The notes beneath the pieces are model-generated. The model saw nothing but the letters and a program-made list of their open reading frames with translations, was not told the DNA's origin and made no database searches. This document shows, piece by piece, positions 19,105 through 34,100 of a DNA stretch of 64,000 nucleotides. The position numbers were made by a program, and so were the translations under genes. The stretch spans positions 124,001-188,000 of the forward strand of contig NZ_JABBFX010000005.1 in NCBI RefSeq assembly GCF_012927085.1, written 5' to 3'. The stretch comes from Ramlibacter agri. GTDB taxonomy: Bacteria; Pseudomonadota; Gammaproteobacteria; Burkholderiales; Burkholderiaceae_C. The number at the start of each line of letters is the position of its first letter. Positions within the stretch are counted from its first letter, which is position 1.

Positions 19105-22100
19105 ATGAACCACGTCTACCGCATCATCTGGAACGACAGTACCGGGGCCTACCAGGCGGTGGCCGAGACGGCGGGCGGGCGCGGCAAGAAGAGCCTGGGC
19201 AAGAAGGCACGCGCGGCGCGGCTGCTCGGGTTGGCGGGCCTGGTGGCCGGCAGCGCGCTGGCCGAGCCGACGGGCGGGCAGATCAGCGCGGGGCAGGGCA
19301 GCATCCAGCAGGCCGGGCCGGTCACGACCATCCGGCAGGACAGTTCGAAGCTGGCGATCAACTGGCAAAGCTTCAGCGTGGGCACGCAGGAGACCGTCAA
19401 CTTCGTGCAGCCCGGCGCCAGTGCCATCGCACTCAATCGCGTGGTGGGCACGGACGGCAGCAGCATCCTGGGCAACATCAACGCCAACGGGCAGGTGTTC
19501 CTGCTCAACCCGAACGGCGTGCTGTTCGGCCGCTCGGCGCAGGTCAACGTGGGCGGACTGCTGGCGTCGACGCTGTCGATGTCGGATGCGGACTTCCTCG
19601 CGGGCCGCTACGTGCTGCAAGGCAACGGCACGGGCGTTGTCCGCAACGAGGGCACGCTGAACGCCGCGCCGGGCGGCTACATCGCGCTGGTCGGCGCGCA
19701 GGTGCAGAACAGCGGCACGATCACCGCGGACAAGGGCACCGCGGCGCTGGCTGCGGGCAACAAGGTGACACTGGACTTCGCCGGCGATGGCCTGCTGCGC
19801 CTGTCGGTCGACGAAGGAACGCTGAACGCGCTCGCTGCCAACGGCGGCGTGATCCGCGCCGACGGCGGCACCGCGGTGCTGACCGCGCGCGCGGCCGACA
19901 CGCTGGCCGCCACGGTGGTCAACAACACCGGCCTGATCCAGGCGCGCACGCTGGAGAACCGCAACGGCACGATCAGGCTGCTGGGCGGATCCAACGGCGG
20001 CACCGTGCAGGTGGACGGCACGCTGGACGCGAGCGCGCCCAACGGCGGCAACGGCGGCTTCATCGAAACGAGCGGCGCGACGGTGAAGGTGAGCGACAGC
20101 GCGCACATCACGACGCAGGCGGCGCAAGGCCAGACCGGCAAGTGGCTGATCGACCCCACCGACTACACCGTGGCTGCCTCCGGCGGCGACATGACGGGCG
20201 CGGCCCTGAGCAACGCGCTCACCACCACCGACGTGGAGATCCAGAGCACGGCCGGCGGGAGCGCCGGCAGCGGCGACGTCAACATCAACGACACGGTGAG
20301 CTGGAGCGCCAACACGCTCACGCTGAACGCGCAGCGCAACGTCAACATCAATGCGGTGATGAGCGGCAGCGGCACCGCGGGCCTGGCGCTGTGGTACGGG
20401 CAGGGCGCGGTGGCCGCGAACAACACGGCGAGCTACAACGTCAACGCGCCGGTGGACCTGGCCAGCAGCGGCAGCTTCCAGACCAAGCTGGGAAGCGACG
20501 GCACGCCCATCAACTGGACCATCATCACCAGCCTGGGTGCGCAGGGGTCCACCACGGGTACGGACCTGCAGGGCATCAACGGCAACCTGGCAGGCTACTA
20601 CGTGCTGGGGTCGGACATCGATGCCAGTGCCACGGCGGGGTGGAACGGCGGGAAGGGGTTCGAGCCGCTGGGCAATCCGTCCAGCAACGTGCTCTATGCA
20701 ACGCAGTTCACCGGTGCGTTCGATGGCCTGAATCACAGCGTCAAGAACCTCACGATCAACAACACGGTCGATCCCGGCAGCTACCAAGGAGGCTTCTATG
20801 TCGGCCTCTTCAGCTGGATCGGCTATGGCTCCGTGGTGCGCAACGTCGGACTGGCCGGAGGCTCCATCGCGGGGGACTACGGCGTGGGGGCGCTGGCCGG
20901 CGAAAACGACGGCACGATCAGCAACGTCTATTCCACCGCCAACGTCACCGGCAGTTCCAGTGCTGGGATCGTGAACTTCTTCGGCGCCAACAGCGACTAT
21001 GTCGGCGGGCTGGTCGGCTTCAACTACGGCAGCATCAACCAGGCCTACGCCACGGGCAACGTCAACATCGTCGACAACATTGGCTATGCCTCGGCCAGCA
21101 ATGTCGGTGGCCTGGTCGGTGTCAGTTCCGGCAGCATCAGCAACAGCTACGTCACGGGCTCGGTCTCGGGAGCGGGCGTGGGATGGTTCTGCGGACTGAC
21201 CTGCGGCGGCGCCACCAGCAACAGCTTCTACGCCACGACGGATGCCGCCGGCAATGCCATCAACACCGGGAGCGCCGACTACTACTACGGCACCACCAGC
21301 CTCGGCAGGACCTACGCCGATCTCCAGAGGCTCAGCACCTTCTCGTCCTGGGGCAGCAGCATCGCTGCGCAAGGCGGCTCGGGCGCGGCCTGGCGCATCT
21401 ACGACGGGAACACGACGCCCCTGCTGCGTTCCTTCCTGAGGCCTTACGTCGTCACGGTGACGCCGGACTACGACGGCTTGACCACGTCCTTTGGCAGCAT
21501 CGCGAGCTTCACGTACACCGGCAACATCAGCGATCCGCTGATCCTGGGCACGCTCACCAGCGGCGGCACCGGCGGCACGCTCACGCTGAGCGGGGGCGCG
21601 GCCGGCAGCTACGTAGCCACGCTGGCAACCAGCCTCGACGGCGTCTATTCCACCCAGCAGGGCTACGACCTCAGCTTCAAGGGAAGCCGCGTCATCAGCA
21701 CCGCCGACACGGCGGGCGGCGCCGCGGGTGACGTGGTGCTGCCCTCGGGCGGACTGAGCTGGACCAGCGGCACCCTGAACATCAACACCAGCGGCAACGT
21801 CAGCGCCAGCGCGGCCCTCAACGGCACCAGCCTGAACATCAGCGCCGCGAACGTCGCGCTGGCCGGGGGCAGCCTCAGCAACAGCCTGACGGTGAATACC
21901 GCCGGCACCCTCAGCAACATTGCGCCCCTGAGCACCGCCGCCGCCACCATCACGGCACCGGACATCACCGCCACCTTCCTGGACAACCTCCCGGTCAGCG
22001 GCAGCCTCACGCTCAACACCAGCGGCTCGCTCGTGCTGCCGTCGTACAACCTCGCCAGTCTCACGCTCAACGCCGGCGGCACCATCACCGAAGACCACGC

Positions 22101-25100
22101 GGTGACCGTGTCGGGACTCTTCGACCTGCAGAACGGCGACTGGGTGCAGAACAGCGCCACGCTGCCGGCTTTCAGCGCCGGCGACTTCCGCTTGACCGGC
22201 GGCAGCTTCCTGCGCGTGCAGGGCGGCGACGGCAGCAGTGCTTCGCCGTACCGCATCGCCGACGTCTACGGCTTGCAGAGCATGGCCCAGAGCTGGCTGC
22301 TGGGCGACAGCTTCGTGCTGACGAACGAGATCGACGCCAGCGGCACGGCCAACTGGAATGCCGGCGCGGGTTTCGTTCCCATCGGCAACACCACCACTGC
22401 ATTCACGGGCAGTCTCGACGGCCAGAGCCACAGCATCAGCGGCCTCACGATCTACCGGCCCGGCAACGAAGGCACGGGGCTGTTCGGCGTCATCCAGAAC
22501 GCCACGGTGGAAAACGTCGGCGTGGCGGGTGGCAACATCACGGGCGGCGGCAAGACCGGTGCGCTGGCAGGCGCGGCCTACGGCAGCAGCAGCTTAGCCA
22601 ACGTGTACGCCACGGCGAACGTCGGCGGCACCGGAGACCGTGTCGGCGGCCTGGTGGGCTACGACGAAGGCAGCATCAGCAATGCCTACGCCGGTGGCAA
22701 CGTCAATGGCGCAAGCTACGTCGGCGGCCTGGTGGGCCAACAGGTGTACGGCAGCATCAGCAACACCTACGCGAGCGGCAGCGTCGGCGGCTCGGCATCG
22801 CTGGGTGGCCTGGTGGGTTCCATGGGATTCATCGATGCCTCCAACACCTTCAGGGGCATGCCAACCCTCGCCAACAATTTCTATGCCACGACCGACAGCA
22901 ACGGCAATGCGATCAACAACGGCGGCGGCTATTCCGGTGCGTGGGGCGGCAACTACCCCTACTACAACAAGATCACGGGCCTGACCCGCGCGCAGCTCCA
23001 GAGCCTGGGTTCGTACGCCACCTGGGGCAGCAGCATCGATGCGCAGGGCGGCACGGGCAGCACCTGGCGCATCTACGACGGCCTCGCCACGCCCTTGCTG
23101 CGCTCCTTCCTGACGCCGTACACCCTCAGCGTGGTGCCGGATTTCGACGGCTCGGGGACCGCACTGGGCAATGTCGCCAGCTACTCCGGCGGAACGAACG
23201 ATCCCCTGCTGGTGAACACCAACCGGCTGACCCTGACCGGGCTGGCCGGCGGCAACGGCTACACGGCCAGCCTGGCCCTGTATTCCACCCAGCAGGGCTA
23301 CGACCTCAGCGGCGCCGCGGTTCGCACCATCAGCACGCCGGGCACGGCAGCGGGCGACGTGTCGCTGGCCAACGGCGCCAACTGGACCAGCGGCACCCTG
23401 GTCATAGCCACCGCGGGAACGGCAACGGCCGCGGGCAGCATCCAGAGCAGCAACGGCAGCTTCGTCATGAACGGCGGCAACTGGGTGCAGAACAGCAGCA
23501 CGCTGCCATCCTTCAGCGTGAAGGACTTCAGCATCGCCGGCGGCAGCTTCCTGCGCGTGCTGGGGGGCGATGGCAGCAGCAGCTCGCCCTACGAGATCGC
23601 CGATGTCTACGGCCTGCAAGGCATGGCGTCGACCTCGCTCCTGAGCCGGAACTTCGCGCTGGCGAACGACATCGACGCCAGCAGCACCGCCAGCTGGAAT
23701 GCGGGCGCGGGCTTCGCTTCCATCGGCACTGCGTACGACCCATGCAACGGCGGCTGCCTCGCCTATCGGCCCTTCACCGGGACGTTCGACGGCCAGAGCC
23801 ACGTCATCAGCGGCCTCACCATCTACAGGCCCAGCGCCAGCTACCAGGGGCTCTTCGGCATCACCCAGAACGCGACGGTGAAGAATGTCGGGCTCGCGGG
23901 CGGCTACTTGACGGGGCGCAGCAACATCGGGCCGCTGGTCGGCTACGCCATGGGCGGGACCGTCATCAACAACGTCTTCGCCACGACTGGTGTCCACAGC
24001 GCCGGCGGCGGCGGCAGCATCGGCGGCCTGGTCGGCTCCAACGCGGGCAACATCAGCAATGCCTACGCGACGGGCACCGTCAACGCGGACGATACCTATC
24101 GCGTCGGGGCGCTCAATGTCAGCTACAGCTACAACTCCATTGGCGGCCTGGTAGGCTACAACAACGGCGGCATCAGCAACAGCTACGCGGCGGGCAGCGT
24201 CCGTGTCTACGCCCCCTCCACCAGCAACCCGACCTGGGCCTACTACATCGGTGGCCTGGTGGGCAGGAACGACGGCGGCGTCGCCAACAGCTTCTATGCC
24301 ACCACCAACAGCGGCGGCGGCACCGTCAACAACGGCGGCTCCGCCATCCAGAACGGCGACTATTTCTGGACCGGCAACACGGTCTCCGGCGCGACCGGCC
24401 TGACCTACGCCCAGTTGGAGAACCTGGGCACCTATGCCGCCTGGGGCGGCAGCATCGATGCGCAGGGCGGCACGGGCAGCGTCTGGCGCATCTACGACGG
24501 CCTCACGACGCCCTTGCTGCGTTCCTTCCTGACGCCGTACAACCTGCAGGCGACCTTCGACGGATCGGGCACGGCGATGACCAACATCGCGAGCTACGAG
24601 CCGGTCGCCACCAACCCGGCCAACCGTCCCGACGCCATCCAGGGCAGCTTGACGGACGGCACCTCGCTCACGCTCACCGGACTGGCAGGAGGCGGAGGCT
24701 ACACGGCGACCGTCGGCGGCGCCACCGCCGCCCTCTACTCGGGCCAGCGTGGCTACGACATCGTCAACGCCGGCCGCGTCATCAGCACGCCGGGCACGGC
24801 GGCGGGCGAGGTGTCGCTGGCGAACGGTGCAACGTGGACCCAGGGGACGCTGAACATCAGCACCACGGGCAGCGTCAGCGCGGGCGCGGCGCTCCATGGC
24901 GTCACCCTGACCATTGGCGCCCACGATGTCTCGCTGGCTGGAGCGACGACCAGCGGCAGCCTGACCATCAATGCCACGGGCGACGTCGGGTCGAGCGCCG
25001 CACTCAGCGGGACCAACCTGGCCATCGCCGGCGACGATGTCTCCCTGGCCGGAGTCACGGCCAGCGGCAACCTGACGCTAAACGCCGGCGGCACGATAGG

Positions 25101-28100
25101 CAACAGCGGCGCGACGAACGTCGCCGGCATCTTCACGCTGCAGAACGGCGACTGGATGCAGGACGGCAGCACGCTGCCGTCCTTCAGCGTCAACGACTTC
25201 CGCCTCGCCGGCGGGAGCTTCGTGCGTGCCCTGGGTGGCGACGGCAGCAACGCGTCGCCCTATCGCATCGCCGATGTCTATGGCCTGCAGGGCATTTCCT
25301 CCCTGCTCGGCGCGAGCTTCGCGCTGGCCAACGACATCGACGCGACCAGCGCCGGCACCTGGAATGCCGGCGCTGGTTTCATCCCCATCGGCACGGCGGC
25401 AAACCCCTTCACTGGCAGCCTGGACGGCCAGGACCACGCCGTCACCCACCTGGTGATGAACCGTCCCCAGGACAGCGAAGTCGGCCTGTTCGGGCACGTG
25501 GGAACGACCGGCAGCCTGAGCAACATCGGCGTGAGCGGGAGCTCGTTCGTCGGCGGGCGCGCGGTCGGCCCGCTGGCCGCCCAGAACGACGGCACCATCA
25601 CCGACGCCTATGCCGACAGCAGCGTCAGCGGCGCCGGCGTCCAGTTCAGCTACTCCTTCGTCACGCCCACGAACAACGTCTCCAACGTCACCTACACGCC
25701 AAGCGCCAGCCTCGACGCCACGCGCATGCTGGGCGGGCTGGTGGGCGTGAACACGGGCACGGTCAGCCGTTCCTACGCCAGCGGCAGCGTCAGCAACAGC
25801 TTCCAGGCGTCCTTCCAGGTCGGTGACGTATTCGCGCGTCTCACGACGGTCAATGCCAGCTTCAGCGTGGCGGGTGACCAGTATCTCGGGGGGCTGGTGG
25901 GCCAGAACCTGGGTCGCGTGAGCAGTGCCTATGCCACCGGCAGTGTCACCAATGACTTCCGGATCAACTACGGCACCGGGATCATCGATTCCTCCCAGCT
26001 CAACTTCGGATCGGCCAGCTTCAACATCAGCAGCAACAGCTTCGTCGGTGGACTGGCGGGGGGCGGAGGCACCATAGACCAAAGCTACGCCACCGGCACG
26101 GTCAGCGGCACCCACAGCGTCGTGTCAACGTTCCAGCAACCCCGGCCCGGGTACACGTTCGATCGCTCCTTCTCCGTAGCGAACCAGGCGGGCAGCATCC
26201 AGAGCGTGGGCGGCCTGGCCGGCAACGGCACCGCCAGCAACAGCTTCTACGCCACGACCGCCGATGCCGCCGGCACTACCGCGATCAACAACGGCGGCAC
26301 CGCCGGCGGCGACTGGAGCGGCAACAGCGTCGGTGAAGCCCGGACGCTGGCGCAGCTGCAATCGCTGTCCAACTATGCCTCCTGGGGTAGCGATATCGAC
26401 AACGCGGGCGGCACCGGCAGCATCTGGCGCATCTACGACGGCAACACGACGCCGCTGCTGCGCAGCTTCCTCAAGCCCTATGCCGTCACGGGCGTGGGCG
26501 TCGCGCCCGTGTACGACGGCTGGACCACGCTGGCCATGGGCGACATCGGCGCCGTGACGCTCACGGGCCTCAACTTCAGCAGCAGCGATCCGCTGGTCTT
26601 CGGCACGGCCACCGGCTTGGGGACTGGCGGAGGAACGCTCACACTGAGCGGCGGCGCGGCGGGCACCTACACGGCCACGGCCTCCGTGGCCATGAGCGGC
26701 GTGTACTCCACGCAGCAAGGCTACGACCTGGTCCTGACCGGCAGCCGCGTCATCAGCACACCGGACACGGCGGGCAGCGCGGCGGGCGATATCGTGCTGC
26801 CGTCCGCCGGCCTGAGCTGGACCAGCGGCAAGCTGGTCGTCGACACCACCGGCAACGTGAGCGCCGGCGCGGCGCTCAGCGGCCTCGCGCTGGACGTCCA
26901 GGCGCACAACATCGCCCTCGCCGGCGCGAGCTTGAGTTACGGCTTGTCGCTGACCGCCACGGGCAGCCTCAGCAGCAGCGGGATGCTGACCAGCCCGGTC
27001 GTGAGCGTCACCGCACCCGCGATCACGCAAGCCCTGGTTTCGCAACTTGCGGTCAGCGACCACCTCGCGCTCGACACCAGCGGCTCGCTCGCGCTTTCCA
27101 CGCTCAACGTCAACGACGCCACGATAGCCGCCGCGGGGGATGTGACCATCAGCGGCGCCGTGACCGGCCACAACCTGGACATCACCGCCAGCAACGTCTC
27201 GCTGGCGGATGCCGCCGTCAGCGACCTGCTGCGCGTGCGGGCCACCAACGACGTCACGAGCAGCGGCCTGATCTCCGGAGCCCACCAGGACATCAGCGGC
27301 GGCACGATCTCGCTGGCCAGCGTCAACGCGGGCAGCGACCTCAAACTGGCGGCAACCGGCTCGATCACCGCGAGCGGAACACTGAGCGGGGATCGCCTGG
27401 ACATCGCCGGAAACAGCATCGCGATGGCGGGTGTGACGGCCACCGGAACCCTGACGCTGAATGCCACCGGCACCATCACCAACAGCGGTGCGACGAACGT
27501 CGGCGGCCTGTTCACACTCCTGGGTGGCAACTGGGTGCAAAACGCCAGTACGCTGCCCAGCTTCAGCACGGGGGACTTCCGCATCGCCGGCGGCAGCTTC
27601 CTGCGCGTCGTGGGCGGGGACGGCAGCACGGCTTCGCCCTACCTGGTCGCCGACGTCTATGGCCTGCAAGGCATGGCCTCCACGCCGTTGCTGGGCCAGA
27701 GCTTCGCATTGGCGAACGACATCGATGCCAGCGCCGCGGCAGCCTGGGATGGGGGCGCGGGCTTCACGCCGATCGGCAACGGGACCCACTATTTCACCGG
27801 CAGCTTCGACGGGCAAGGCCATGTCATCGGCAACCTGGCCATCAACCGGGCAGGCAACAACGGCACGGGCCTGTTCGGCGTCATCCAGGACGCGACGGTG
27901 ACGAACGTCGGCCTGGCGGGCGGCAACATCGTCGGCGGTGACAACACGGGCGCGCTGGTAGGCGTGGCCCTCGGAACCAGCAGCATCGACAACGTGTACG
28001 CCACGGCCGGCGTCCAGGGCGGCGGCCATGTCGGCGGCCTGGCGGGCTACAGCGAGGGCAGCATCAGCCGCTCCTATGCCACGGGTGGCGTCAACGGCGA

Positions 28101-31100
28101 CAAATGGGTTGGTGGCCTGGTGGGCTACATGCAGGGCGGTGCCCTGGACAACTCACATGCGGCGGGCATGGTCGGTGGCAACGACTTCGCCGGTGGCCTG
28201 GTGGGCTACCTGGCGGGCGGAAGCGTCAGCACGGTCTACGCGACGGGCAATGTCGCGGCCCCCAGCGATGCGGGTGGCCTGATAGGCGCCATGATGGGGG
28301 GCGGGGTCTCCACCGCGTTCGCGACGGGCGATGTCGTCGGCGACGCGCACGGCGGATCGAACACCGGCGGGCTGGTGGGCTACATGAACAGCGCCAGCAT
28401 CCTCGATGCCTATGCGACAGGCAACGTCAGCGGCTTCGTGGGCGTGGGCGGACTGCTCGGCCAGGCCGTCTACGGCAACATCACCAATACCTATGCCACG
28501 GGCGGTGTCACCGGCAGAATCGCGGCTGGAGCGCTGACGGGCGCTACCGCGGGAACCAATCTTGCCGCCAACTTCTCCGACGGCAGCCTCACCACCCAAT
28601 CGAGCACCTATGCCGGCGCGGGCTGGAGCATCGACGCAGAAGGCGGCACGGGCAGTACCTGGCGCATCTACGAAGGCAGCACCTTGCCGCTGCTGCGCGC
28701 CTTCCTCACGCCGCTGACCGCGACGCTGCAAAGTGGCCTGGGCAAGACCTACGACGGCAGCGCCGCCAGTGGCAGCGCCGGCTACACGCTCAGCGACGGC
28801 ACCGCGAGCGTCAGCGTCAGCGGCAGCGCCAGCATCAACTACGCCACCGGCAGCAGGAACGCGGGCGCCTACAGCGTCGCCGGCGGCAACCTGGCGGTGA
28901 GCGGCGACCTGTATTCCGGCCAGCTGGGCTACGACATCAGCTACGCCGGCAGCTACGCGATCGCGCAGAAGCAGGTCACGGGCACGGTCACCACGAGCGA
29001 CAAGGTCTATGACGGCACCACGGCGGCGTCGGTGAGCGGCACGCTGAACACCGCGGGCATCGTCAGCGGCGACGTGGTGAGCCTGAAGACCGATGGCGGG
29101 AGCTTCGCCGACAAGAACGTCGGCACTGCCAAGGTGGTCGACGTCAGCAGCGCGCTGCAGGGCGCGGACGCCGGCAATTACGTACTGGTGAATACAGGCG
29201 GCGCCTTGACCGCGAACATCACGCCCGCAGCGCTGACGGTGAGCGGCGTCACGGCGCAGGACAAGGTGTACGACGCCAGCACAGTGGCGACGCTGAATAC
29301 CGGCGCGGCCGTCCTGGGCGGCCTCATCGCGGGCGACGTGGTGACGGTCTCGGGCTTGACGGGCGGCTTCGCGGACAAGAACGCGGGAACGGACAAGGCC
29401 GTGGCGGTCAGCGGCGCCACGCTGGGCGGCGCCGACGCCGGCAACTACACGGTGAGCAACCCGACGGGCCTGACGGCCAGCATCACGCCGGCGACGCTGA
29501 CGGTGACTGGCGTGACGGCGCAGGACAAGGTGTACGACACCACGACGGCGGCCTCGCTCGCCGGGACCGCGAGCCTGCTTGGTGTTCTGGGAACCGATTC
29601 CGTGAGCGTGGGTGGCCTTTCCGGCAGCTTCGCCGACAAGAACGCGGGCACCAACAAGGACGTCACCGTGGCCGGTGCCACGCTGGCCGGCATCGACGCC
29701 GGCAACTACACGGTCAGCAACCCGACGGGCCTGACGGCGAGCATCACGCCGGCAGCGCTCACGGTGAGCGGCGTGACGGCGCAGGACAAGGTTTACGACC
29801 GCAGCACCGCCGCGTCGCTGGACACGTCCGGCGTCACGCTCAACGGCGTGCTGGGAAGCGACTCGGTCAGCGTGTCGGGCCTGGCCGGCAGCTTCGCGGA
29901 CAAGAATGCAGGCACCAACAAGGCGGTCGCGGTCAGTGGCGCGACGCTGGGCGGAGCCGACGGCGGCAACTATGTCGTGAGCAATCCCACCGGCTTGACC
30001 GCAAGCATCACGCCTGCGTCGCTGGCGGTGAGCGGTGTGACCGCGCAGGACAAGGTGTACGACACCACCACGGCCGCCGCGCTGAACACCAGCGCCGCGA
30101 GCCTGTCCGGCGTCATCTCCGGCGACGCGGTGAGCGTGTCCGGCATGACGGGCAGCTTCGCCGACAAGAACGCCGGCACGAACAAGTCGGTGACGGTCGC
30201 CGGCGCCACGCTGGGCGGGGCCGATGCCGGCAACTACACGGTGACCAACCCGACGGGCGTCACGGCCAGCATCACGCCCGCCTCGCTGACGGTTGGCGGC
30301 GTCGTCGCACAGGACAAGGTGTACGACCGCACCACCGCCGCTTCCCTGGACACGTCCGCTGCCACGCTCTCCGGCGTGCTGGCAGGCGACACGGTGAGCG
30401 TGTCGGGCTTGAGCGGCAGCTTCGCCGACAGGAACGTGGGCACCAGCAAGGCGGTCACCGTCAACGGTGCGACGCTGAGTGGCGCGGACGGAGGCAACTA
30501 CGTCGTGAGCGCCCCCGCCGGTTTGACGGCCAGCATCGCGCCCGCTTCGTTGACGGTGAGCGGCGTGACGGCGCAGGACAAGGTGTACGACACCACCACG
30601 ACGGCCTCGCTCCTTGGTGCCGCGAGCCTGGTCGGTGTGATCGCCGGCGATACGGTGACCGTGTCGGGCCTGAGCGGCAGCTTCGCGGACAAGAACGCCG
30701 GCACGAACAAATCGGTGACAGTCAGCGGCGCGACCCTGGGCGGCGCCGATGGCGGCAACTATGTGGTGAGCAACCCGACGGGCCTGACGGCGAGCATCAC
30801 GCCTGCGTCGCTGACGGTGAGCGGTGTGACCGCGCAGGACAAGGTGTACGACCGTACCGCCACGGCGTCGCTGGACACGACGGCCGCCACGCTCAACGGC
30901 GTGCTGGGAAGCGATTCGGTGAGCGTGTCGGGCCTCGGCGGCAACTTCGCCGACAAGAACGCCGGCACGAACAAGTCCGTGACGGTGGGCGGCGCCACGC
31001 TGGCCGGGGCGGATGCGGCCAACTACACGGTGGCCAACCCCACGGGCCTGGCGGCGACCATCACGCCGGCGTCGCTGACCGTGAGCGGCGTCATCGCGCA

Positions 31101-34100
31101 GGACAAGGTGTACGACCGTACCACCACGGCTTCGCTGGACACGACGGCCGCCACGCTCAACGGCGTGCTGGCCGGCGATGCCGTGAGCGTGTCGAACCTT
31201 TCCGGCAGCTTCGCCGACAAGAACGCCGGCGCGAACAAGTCGGTGACCGTTGCCGGCGCCACGCTGGGTGGCGCCGATGGCGGCAACTACATCGTGAGCA
31301 ACCCCACGGGCCTGGCGGCAAGCATCACGCCCGCGGCGTTGACGGTGAGCGGTGTGATTGCGCAGGACAAGGTCTACGACCGCAGCACCACGGCCTCGCT
31401 GGACATGGCAGCGGCCACGCTCTCCGGCGTGCTGGCGGGCGATGCGGTGAGCGTGTCGGGGCTGGCCGGCAGCTTCGCGGACAAGAATGCCGGGACGAAC
31501 AAGACGGTGACGGTCGGCGGCGCCACGCTGGGCGGGGCCGACGCGGGCAACTACACCGTGACCAACCCGACGGGCTTGACGGCGAGCATCACACCCGCGG
31601 CGCTGACGGTCAGCGGCGTCACCGCGCAGGACAAGGTGTACGACACCACGACGACGGCGTCGCTGGGGACTGGTGCCGCGAGCCTGGTCGGCGTGCTGGC
31701 CGGCGACGCCGTGAACGTGGCTGGCCTTTCCGGCAGCTTCGCGGACAAGAACGCTGGCACGAACAAGGCGGTCACCGTCGCGGGTGCAACGCTGGGCGGA
31801 GCCGATGCCAGCAACTACACGGTGACCAATCCGGCGGGCCTGACCGCGAGCATCACGCCGGCGTCGCTGACGGTCAGCGGCGTGACGGCACAGGACAAGG
31901 TGTACGACGCCACGTCGATTGCCTCGCTGAACACGGGCGCCGCAACCCTGGTCGGCGTGCTGGCCGGCGATGCGGTGAATGTCTCGGGCCTGAGCGGGAG
32001 CTTTGCCGACAAGAACGCGGGTGCGAACAAGGCGGTGACCGTCAACGGCGCCACGTTGGGCGGGGCGGACGGCGCGAACTACATCGTGAGCAATCCCGCC
32101 GGGCTGACGGCCAGCATCACGCCGGCGCAGCTCACGATGAGCGGTGTCACTGCGCAGGACAAGATCTACGACGCCACGACGAGCGCAGCGTTGAACACCG
32201 GTGCCGTGAACCTGGTCGGCGTGATTGCCGGCGACACGGTCAGCGTCTCGGGTCTCTCCGGCAGCTTCGCCGACAAGAACGCGGGCACGAACAAAGCCGT
32301 GGCGGTCAGCGGCGCGACGCTGGGGGGCACCGATGGCGGCAATTACACGGTGAGCAACCCCTCCGGGCTGACGGCCAGCATCACGCCGGCGCAACTCACG
32401 GTGGGCGGCGTCACCGCGCAGGACAAGGTGTACGACACCACGACGGCGGCTTCCCTGAACACAGGATTCGCCAGCCTGGTCGGCGTGCTGGGAAGCGACA
32501 CCGTGAGCGTGTCGGGCCTCAGCGGCAGCTTCGCCGACAAGAACGCCGGCACGAACAAGTCCGTGACGGTGGCCGGCGCCACGCTGGCCGGGGCGGATGC
32601 GGCCAACTACACCGTGGCCAACCCCACGGGCCTGGCGGCGAGCATCACGCCGGCGTCGCTCACGGTGAGCGGCGTCACGGCGCTGGACAAGGTGTACGAC
32701 CGCACCACGGCCGCATCGCTGGACACGTCCGCGGCCGCTCTCGCCGGCGTGCTCGCGGGTGATACGGTGAGCGTGTCGGGCCTGAGCGGCAGCTTCGGCG
32801 ACAGGAACGTCGGTACGAACAAGGCGGTCACCGTCAACGGTGCCACGCTGGGCGGCGTGGACGCGGGCAACTACACGGTGGCCAACCCGGCAGGCCTGAC
32901 GGCGAGCATCACGCCAGCGCAGCTCACGGTGAGCGGCGTCACCGCGCAGGACAAGGTGTACGACGCCACGACGACTGCCGCGCTGAACACGGGTGCCGCA
33001 ACGCTGGCCGGCGTGCTGGCCGGCGATACGGTGAGTGTGTCGGGCCTGAGTGGCAGCTTCGCGGACAAGAACGCCGGCACGAACAAATCGGTGACGGTCA
33101 GCGGCGCGACGCTGGGCGGCGCCGATGGCGGCAACTATGTCGTAAGCAACCCCACGGGCCTGGTGGCGAGCATCACCCCCGCGGCGCTCACGGTGAGCGG
33201 CGTGACCGCGCAGGACAAGGCCTACGACCGCGGCACGACGGCCACGCTCGCCACGGCAGCCGCCAACCTGGTCGGCGTGATTGCCGGCGACACGGTGAGC
33301 GTGTCGGGACTTTCCGGAAGCTTCGCGGACAAGAACGCCGGCACGAACAAGGCGGTCACCGTCGCTGGTGCAACGCTGGGCGGAGCCGACGCTGGCAACT
33401 ACACGGTGACCAACCCGACGGGCCTGGCGGCGAGCATCACGCCCGCGTCGCTGACGGTGAGCGGTGTCACCGCGCAGGACAAGGTGTACGACGCCACCAC
33501 GGCGGCTTCGCTGAACACAGGTGCGGCAAGCCTGGTCGGCGTGCTTGCGGGCGACTCGGTGAGCGTGTCGGGCCTGAGCGGGAGCTTTGCCGACAAGAAC
33601 GCCGGAACGAACAAGGCGGTCACGGTCGCCGGTGCCACGTTGAGCGGTGCCGACGGCAGCAACTACGTCGTGAGCAACCCCTCCGGGCTGACGGCGAGCA
33701 TCACGCCGGCGGCGTTGACGGTGAGCGGCGTGTCGGCGCAGGACAAGGTCTACGACGCCACGACGACTGCTTCGCTGAACACCGGTGCCGCGATCCTGGT
33801 CGGCGTGATCGCCGGCGACACAGTCAGCGTCTCGGGCCTTTCAGGCAGCTTTGCGGACAAGAATGCGGGCACGAGCAAGGCCGTGGCGGTCAGCGGTGCG
33901 ACGCTGGGCGGGGCCGATGGTGGCAACTATACGGTCAGCAACCCGACGGGGATCACGGCCAGCATCACGCCGGCGTCGCTCACGGTGAGCGGCGTCACGG
34001 CGCTGGACAAGGTGTACGACACCACCACGATTGCCACGCTGAACACGGGATCTGCAAGCCTGGGCGGCGTGGTCGCCGGCGATGCGGTGAGCGTGTCGGG

